Origin: Xanthobacteraceae bacterium
GTDB lineage: Bacteria; Pseudomonadota; Alphaproteobacteria; Rhizobiales; Xanthobacteraceae
Length of the DNA: 7,674 nucleotides
Direction: 5' to 3'
Assembly: GCA_030037185.1 (NCBI GenBank)
Contig: JASHRR010000891.1
Location: 1-7,674 of the forward strand
Of the stretch, positions 5,029 to 7,674 are shown piece after piece (the first letter of the stretch is position 1; every line of letters starts with the position of its first letter). Made by a program: the position numbers and the translations under genes. The notes beneath the pieces were generated by a model that was given only the letters and a program-made list of their open reading frames with translations, ran no database searches and was not told where the DNA came from.

Positions 5029-5773
5029 GGCCGGTTCCCATCATCCGGGCAGCCGCGCCGCGGCCCAGATACGCCTCTACGACCCGCGGGTCGGCCACGA
5101 TCGCTTCCGGCGGACCATCGGCAATGACGCGTCCCTCCGACAGCACGAAGACGCGCTGCGCGAGGCTCATGACCGCCTGCATGACGTGCTCGATCATGAC
5201 GATGGTGACGCCGCGACCGCGAATGGCGCGAATGACCGGCACCATGTCGCGGATCTCGGACGGATTGAGGCCGGCCAGCACCTCGTCGAGCAGCAGCAGC
5301 CGCGGCTTGATCGCCAGGGCCCGCGCCAGCTCGAGTCGCTTGCGGCCTGCCAACGTCAATGTTGCCGCCGGCCGGTCGGTGAGGTCGCCCAGTCCGACCT
5401 CACGCGCGACGTCATCGGCGGCGGCGAGCGCGTCCGCCCGAGCCGGCCGCCACAGATGGGTGCCGACTGCGATGTTCTCGCGCACTGTCAGGCCCATAAA
5501 CGGCTGTGCGATCTGGAAGGTGCGGGCGATTCCGCGGCGGGCGAGCCGGTAGGGCCGCTCGCCGGTGATGCTGACGCCGTCATAGACGATGAGGCCCGTG
5601 CTCACGGGCAGGTAGCCGGCAATGATCGAAAACAGCGTGGTCTTGCCGGCGCCGTTCGGCCCGATCAACGCGGTGATGCGGCCAAGCTCGGCCACGAACG
5701 ACGCGCGGTCGAGCGCGAGCAATCCGCCAAAACGCTTCGACACCCGCTCGACGCGCAGCAGGGGCTCAACCAC
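5021..5773 (-). CDS. livG: ABC transporter ATP-binding protein, LivG type
   Basis: The product is the second ATPase of the importer, 250 residues from GTG at 5773. This start makes an 8-base overlap with livM, the same as the livG-livF overlap, has GGGG about 7 bases upstream and gives the usual LivG length. A longer frame beginning near 5881 adds only residues that read through livM and is rejected. Walker A is GPNGAGKTT (38-46), the Q-loop lies in RTFQ (Gln87), Walker B is LLLLDE (159-164) and the switch His is in IEHVM (His196). The ABC signature is LTLAGRKRLELA (139-150) where LSGGQ would be expected. Related degenerate signatures occur in some LivG proteins, so the protein is probably functional. 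The signature of LivF in the same operon is canonical, so the paired ATPase would have one standard and one degenerate site. Confidence 0.93.
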   Translation of the reverse strand: MVEPLLRVERVSKRFGGLLALDRASFVAELGRITALIGPNGAGKTTLFSIIAGYLPVSTGLIVYDGVSITGERPYRLARRGIARTFQIAQPFMGLTVRENIAVGTHLWRPARADALAAADDVAREVGLGDLTDRPAATLTLAGRKRLELARALAIKPRLLLLDEVLAGLNPSEIRDMVPVIRAIRGRGVTIVMIEHVMQAVMSLAQRVFVLSEGRVIADGPPEAIVADPRVVEAYLGRGAAARMMGTGHA

Positions 5774-6758
5774 GGCCGCGCCCCAACCGGTTCGGCACAG
5801 TGGTTCCCCCGGCCAGGACGCGCCGGCGCAGATCGCACAGCATGCCGGCGACCCCGCGCGGCGCCACGGCAACGACCACAATGAGTACGCATCCGTAGAT
5901 CACGAGATCGAGGCCGGGGGCATCGCCGGTCGCGAGCTGCGCGAATTCTGAAAGCGTCTTGACGAAAAGCGCACCGGACAGCGGACCGAACACCGTGCCG
6001 ACGCCGCCGACGATAGCAGCGAGCAATGCCTCGATCGAAATCCACGGGCCATAGGCGATGCCGGCATCGACGAACAGGAAGTACTGCGCATAGAAGCAGC
6101 CGCCGCCCGCAGCGATGGCGGCGGAGATCGTTATCGCCGCGAGCTTGACGACCGTCGGGTTCACGCCGAGCGCCTCCGCGGCATCTTCATTTTCTCGCAC
6201 CGCCACCAGATAGGCGCCGAAGCGGCTGTCTTCGACGACCCGCATGAGCATCAGCGAGACGCCGACGAGACCGAGGATGATCCAGTAGAACGGCACGCGG
6301 CTGTGAAATTGGAATGCCTCGGGACGCAAATCGAGCTTGATGAGCGTGCCGGCTCCGGCTCCGGTGACAGGAGCGACGCTCGCGATGATGCGCAGCACCT
6401 CCGCGAATGCCAGCGTGACCAGCGCAAAATATGACCCCTTCAGCCCGGAGCGGAAGCTCAGCGCGCCGATCACGGTCCCGACCAGCGCCCCGGCCGCGAC
6501 GCCGATACCAAAGCCCAGCCAGGCGTTGATGCCGTAGCGCGCCTGGAGGACGGCGGTGACGTAGGCTCCGGTGCCGAAGAACGCAGCATGGCCGAACGAA
6601 TACTGGCCGCCATAGCCGCCGAGCAGATTCCAGCCTTGACCCACCAACGCGACGAGCAAGGCGATGACCAGAAAGTTGAGCACGACGTTGGACGAGGTGA
6701 TCAGAGGCACGGCGCTGAGCAGCGCTATGACAACGAGCGCCGGCGCGAACCGCCTCAT
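5766..6758 (-). CDS. livM: ABC transporter permease, LivM type
   Basis: The 330-residue integral inner-membrane protein is the second permease of the HAAT importer. Family motifs are GQYSFGHAAFFGTGAY (51-66), the cytoplasmic ATPase-contact loop with RENEDAAEALG (188-198), and GGVGTVFGPLSGALF (251-265). Eight or more hydrophobic segments are visible. The start is ATG 6758, which overlaps the livH stop in an ATGA junction. The reading frame stays open upstream through livH, but that extension is Arg-rich shadow sequence and is rejected. The C-terminal tail (RRRVLAGGTTVPNRLGRGRG) is basic and cytoplasmic. The stop overlaps the livG start by 8 bases. Confidence 0.95.
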   Translation of the reverse strand: MRRFAPALVVIALLSAVPLITSSNVVLNFLVIALLVALVGQGWNLLGGYGGQYSFGHAAFFGTGAYVTAVLQARYGINAWLGFGIGVAAGALVGTVIGALSFRSGLKGSYFALVTLAFAEVLRIIASVAPVTGAGAGTLIKLDLRPEAFQFHSRVPFYWIILGLVGVSLMLMRVVEDSRFGAYLVAVRENEDAAEALGVNPTVVKLAAITISAAIAAGGGCFYAQYFLFVDAGIAYGPWISIEALLAAIVGGVGTVFGPLSGALFVKTLSEFAQLATGDAPGLDLVIYGCVLIVVVAVAPRGVAGMLCDLRRRVLAGGTTVPNRLGRGRG

Positions 6759-7627
6759 CGCCGCTCTCCGAACAGGCCGCGGGGACGAAACAGCAAGACC
6801 AGAATGAACATCGCGAAAATGCCGATCTGGCCCAGCGACTCGCCGAGATAGTAGCCCGACAGGCTCTCCACCACACCGACCAACAGCCCGCCGGTCAACG
6901 CGCCCGCCACCGATCCCATGCCGCCGAGCACGACGATCGTGAAGGCGATGAGCACAAAGGCGTTTCCGGCCTGAGGGTTGACGTAATAGCTCGGGATCAG
7001 CAGGCAGGCTGCGACCGCGACGCAGGCGGTGCCGAGACCGAATGCCACCGCGTAGACATGTGCGACTTCGATGCCCGCAAGCTGTGCACCAAGCCGCTCC
7101 GTGGCGACGGCGCGAATTGCCTTTCCGGTGTCGGTCCGCTGCATCATCAGCCACAGACCCAGCGCCACGGCGAATACCACGATGAATGCGACCATCCGCG
7201 GCAGCGCGAGAAACGCCGGGCCGACCTCGACGACGTCGAAAGCGTAGGGCACAGTGATGGTGCGTGTATCGGCGCGGAATGCGTAGAGCAGCGCATTCTC
7301 GATGATCACGGCGAGCCCGAGCGTCACCAGCAGGGCGTTGCGGTCTTCGCCGTGAGCAGCCGGACCAATGATGAAGCGCTGTAATCCGTAGCCGAGCAGG
7401 AAAAACAGCGGCGCTATGAAAAGCGTCGCCGCGTAAGGGTCGAGCCCGAGGAGCTGGTGGGCGAACAACGCGGCGAACATCGCCGCGGTCAACAGCGCAC
7501 CATGGGCGAAATTGATGATATGCAGCACGCCGTAGATCAGCGTCAGGCCGAGCGCGACCAGCGCGTAGACGGCGCCCGTCATCAAGCCGTTGAGCACCGC
7601 TGCAAGGAGGATGGCTGGCGACAACAT
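6755..7627 (-). CDS. livH: ABC transporter permease, LivH type
   Basis: The 290-residue inner-membrane permease pairs with LivM to form the solute channel. The N-terminus carries the diagnostic NGLMTGAVYALVALGLTLIYG and LHIINFAHG region (13-43). The cytoplasmic ATPase-contact loop is RTDTGKAIRAVATERLGAQL (164-183) with AGIEVAHV after it. LGGMGSVAGALTGG (234-247) and the terminal LLFRPRGLFGERR are also typical. About eight membrane helices are predicted by eye. Length and start agree with the family, although no good ribosome site precedes ATG 7627. It is the first gene of the operon inside the window; the periplasmic binding-protein gene usually found with livHMGF is not seen and may lie beyond the right edge. 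Confidence 0.95.
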   Translation of the reverse strand: MLSPAILLAAVLNGLMTGAVYALVALGLTLIYGVLHIINFAHGALLTAAMFAALFAHQLLGLDPYAATLFIAPLFFLLGYGLQRFIIGPAAHGEDRNALLVTLGLAVIIENALLYAFRADTRTITVPYAFDVVEVGPAFLALPRMVAFIVVFAVALGLWLMMQRTDTGKAIRAVATERLGAQLAGIEVAHVYAVAFGLGTACVAVAACLLIPSYYVNPQAGNAFVLIAFTIVVLGGMGSVAGALTGGLLVGVVESLSGYYLGESLGQIGIFAMFILVLLFRPRGLFGERR

Positions 7628-7645
7628 GGTCGGACACCGCGCGAG

Positions 7646-7669
7646 CGAGGCTGCCCGCGCGCAGCCTCG
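7646..7669 (-). promoter_or_regulatory. Hairpin upstream of livH
   Basis: CGAGGCTGC and GCAGCCTCG form a perfect 9-base-pair stem with a 6-base GC-rich loop, 18 bases before the livH start codon. On the minus strand it is not followed by a T tract, so it is not a standard terminator. In ABC operons such hairpins between the binding-protein gene and the permease gene can stabilise the upstream message and lower downstream expression. That role is inference, as the upstream gene is outside the window. Confidence 0.6.
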
Positions 7670-7674
7670 TCAGG

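Noticed and set aside
5774..5881. N-terminal extension of LivG by 36 residues
   Set aside because: The extension is the shifted reading of the livM 3' end and would give a 116-base overlap. GTG at 5773 gives the usual length and the same 8-base overlap seen at the next junction.
5009..5884. Forward 291-codon frame opposite livG
   Set aside because: It is an antisense shadow of a gene with clear Walker A, Walker B and switch motifs.
6759..7637. N-terminal extension of LivM through livH
   Set aside because: The frame is open but Arg/His/Pro-rich and non-membranous. ATG at 6758 forms a standard ATGA junction with livH.

Overview
The window looks like chromosomal DNA of a GC-rich alphaproteobacterium, most likely Bradyrhizobium or a close relative in the same family. 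The reasons are the base composition, the tightly overlapping branched-chain-amino-acid-type (liv) ABC transporter operon, the sparse left half with small lineage-type hypothetical genes, and the CCGAAC-type palindromes. This assignment is inference from style; there is no rRNA or other marker gene here.

Left part (1-1908). A forward gene (24-599) encodes an odd low-complexity protein. It has seven consecutive His, a block of Gly-led heptads rich in Gln, and ten consecutive Gly. It converges on a short reverse gene for a two-helix membrane protein (792-1067). After 454 bases with no convincing gene comes a second small reverse gene (1522-1908) whose product has a Pro-rich middle and one C-terminal membrane helix. 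Its putative promoter (1942-1969) lies between two copies of a palindrome (1922-1940 and 1973-1991) with identical 13-base cores, an arrangement typical of a TetR-type repressor pair. No regulator gene is in the window.

Middle (1992-2829). No convincing protein gene is present. The stretch holds an unusual concentration of stable inverted repeats. At 2346-2374 there is a textbook intrinsic terminator read on the minus strand. Just upstream of it in that reading direction are two related long hairpins (2378-2420 and 2489-2534). One of them would show a CCUCC-containing, anti-Shine-Dalgarno-like loop on the minus-strand RNA. This is either a small RNA locus or the long structured 3' end of the operon to the right, and I consider it the most interesting part of the window.

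Right part (2830-7627, all minus strand). One compact operon reads livH-livM-livG-livF followed by a D-hydantoinase/dihydropyrimidinase-type amidohydrolase. Overlaps are 4, 8 and 8 bases, and the last gap is 6 bases. The two permeases, two ATPases and a presumed periplasmic binding protein beyond the right edge would import a small polar solute. The cytoplasmic amidohydrolase, with all metal ligands intact, would open a cyclic amide or ureide ring. The actual substrate cannot be read from the sequence. A perfect 9-base-pair hairpin sits just before livH.
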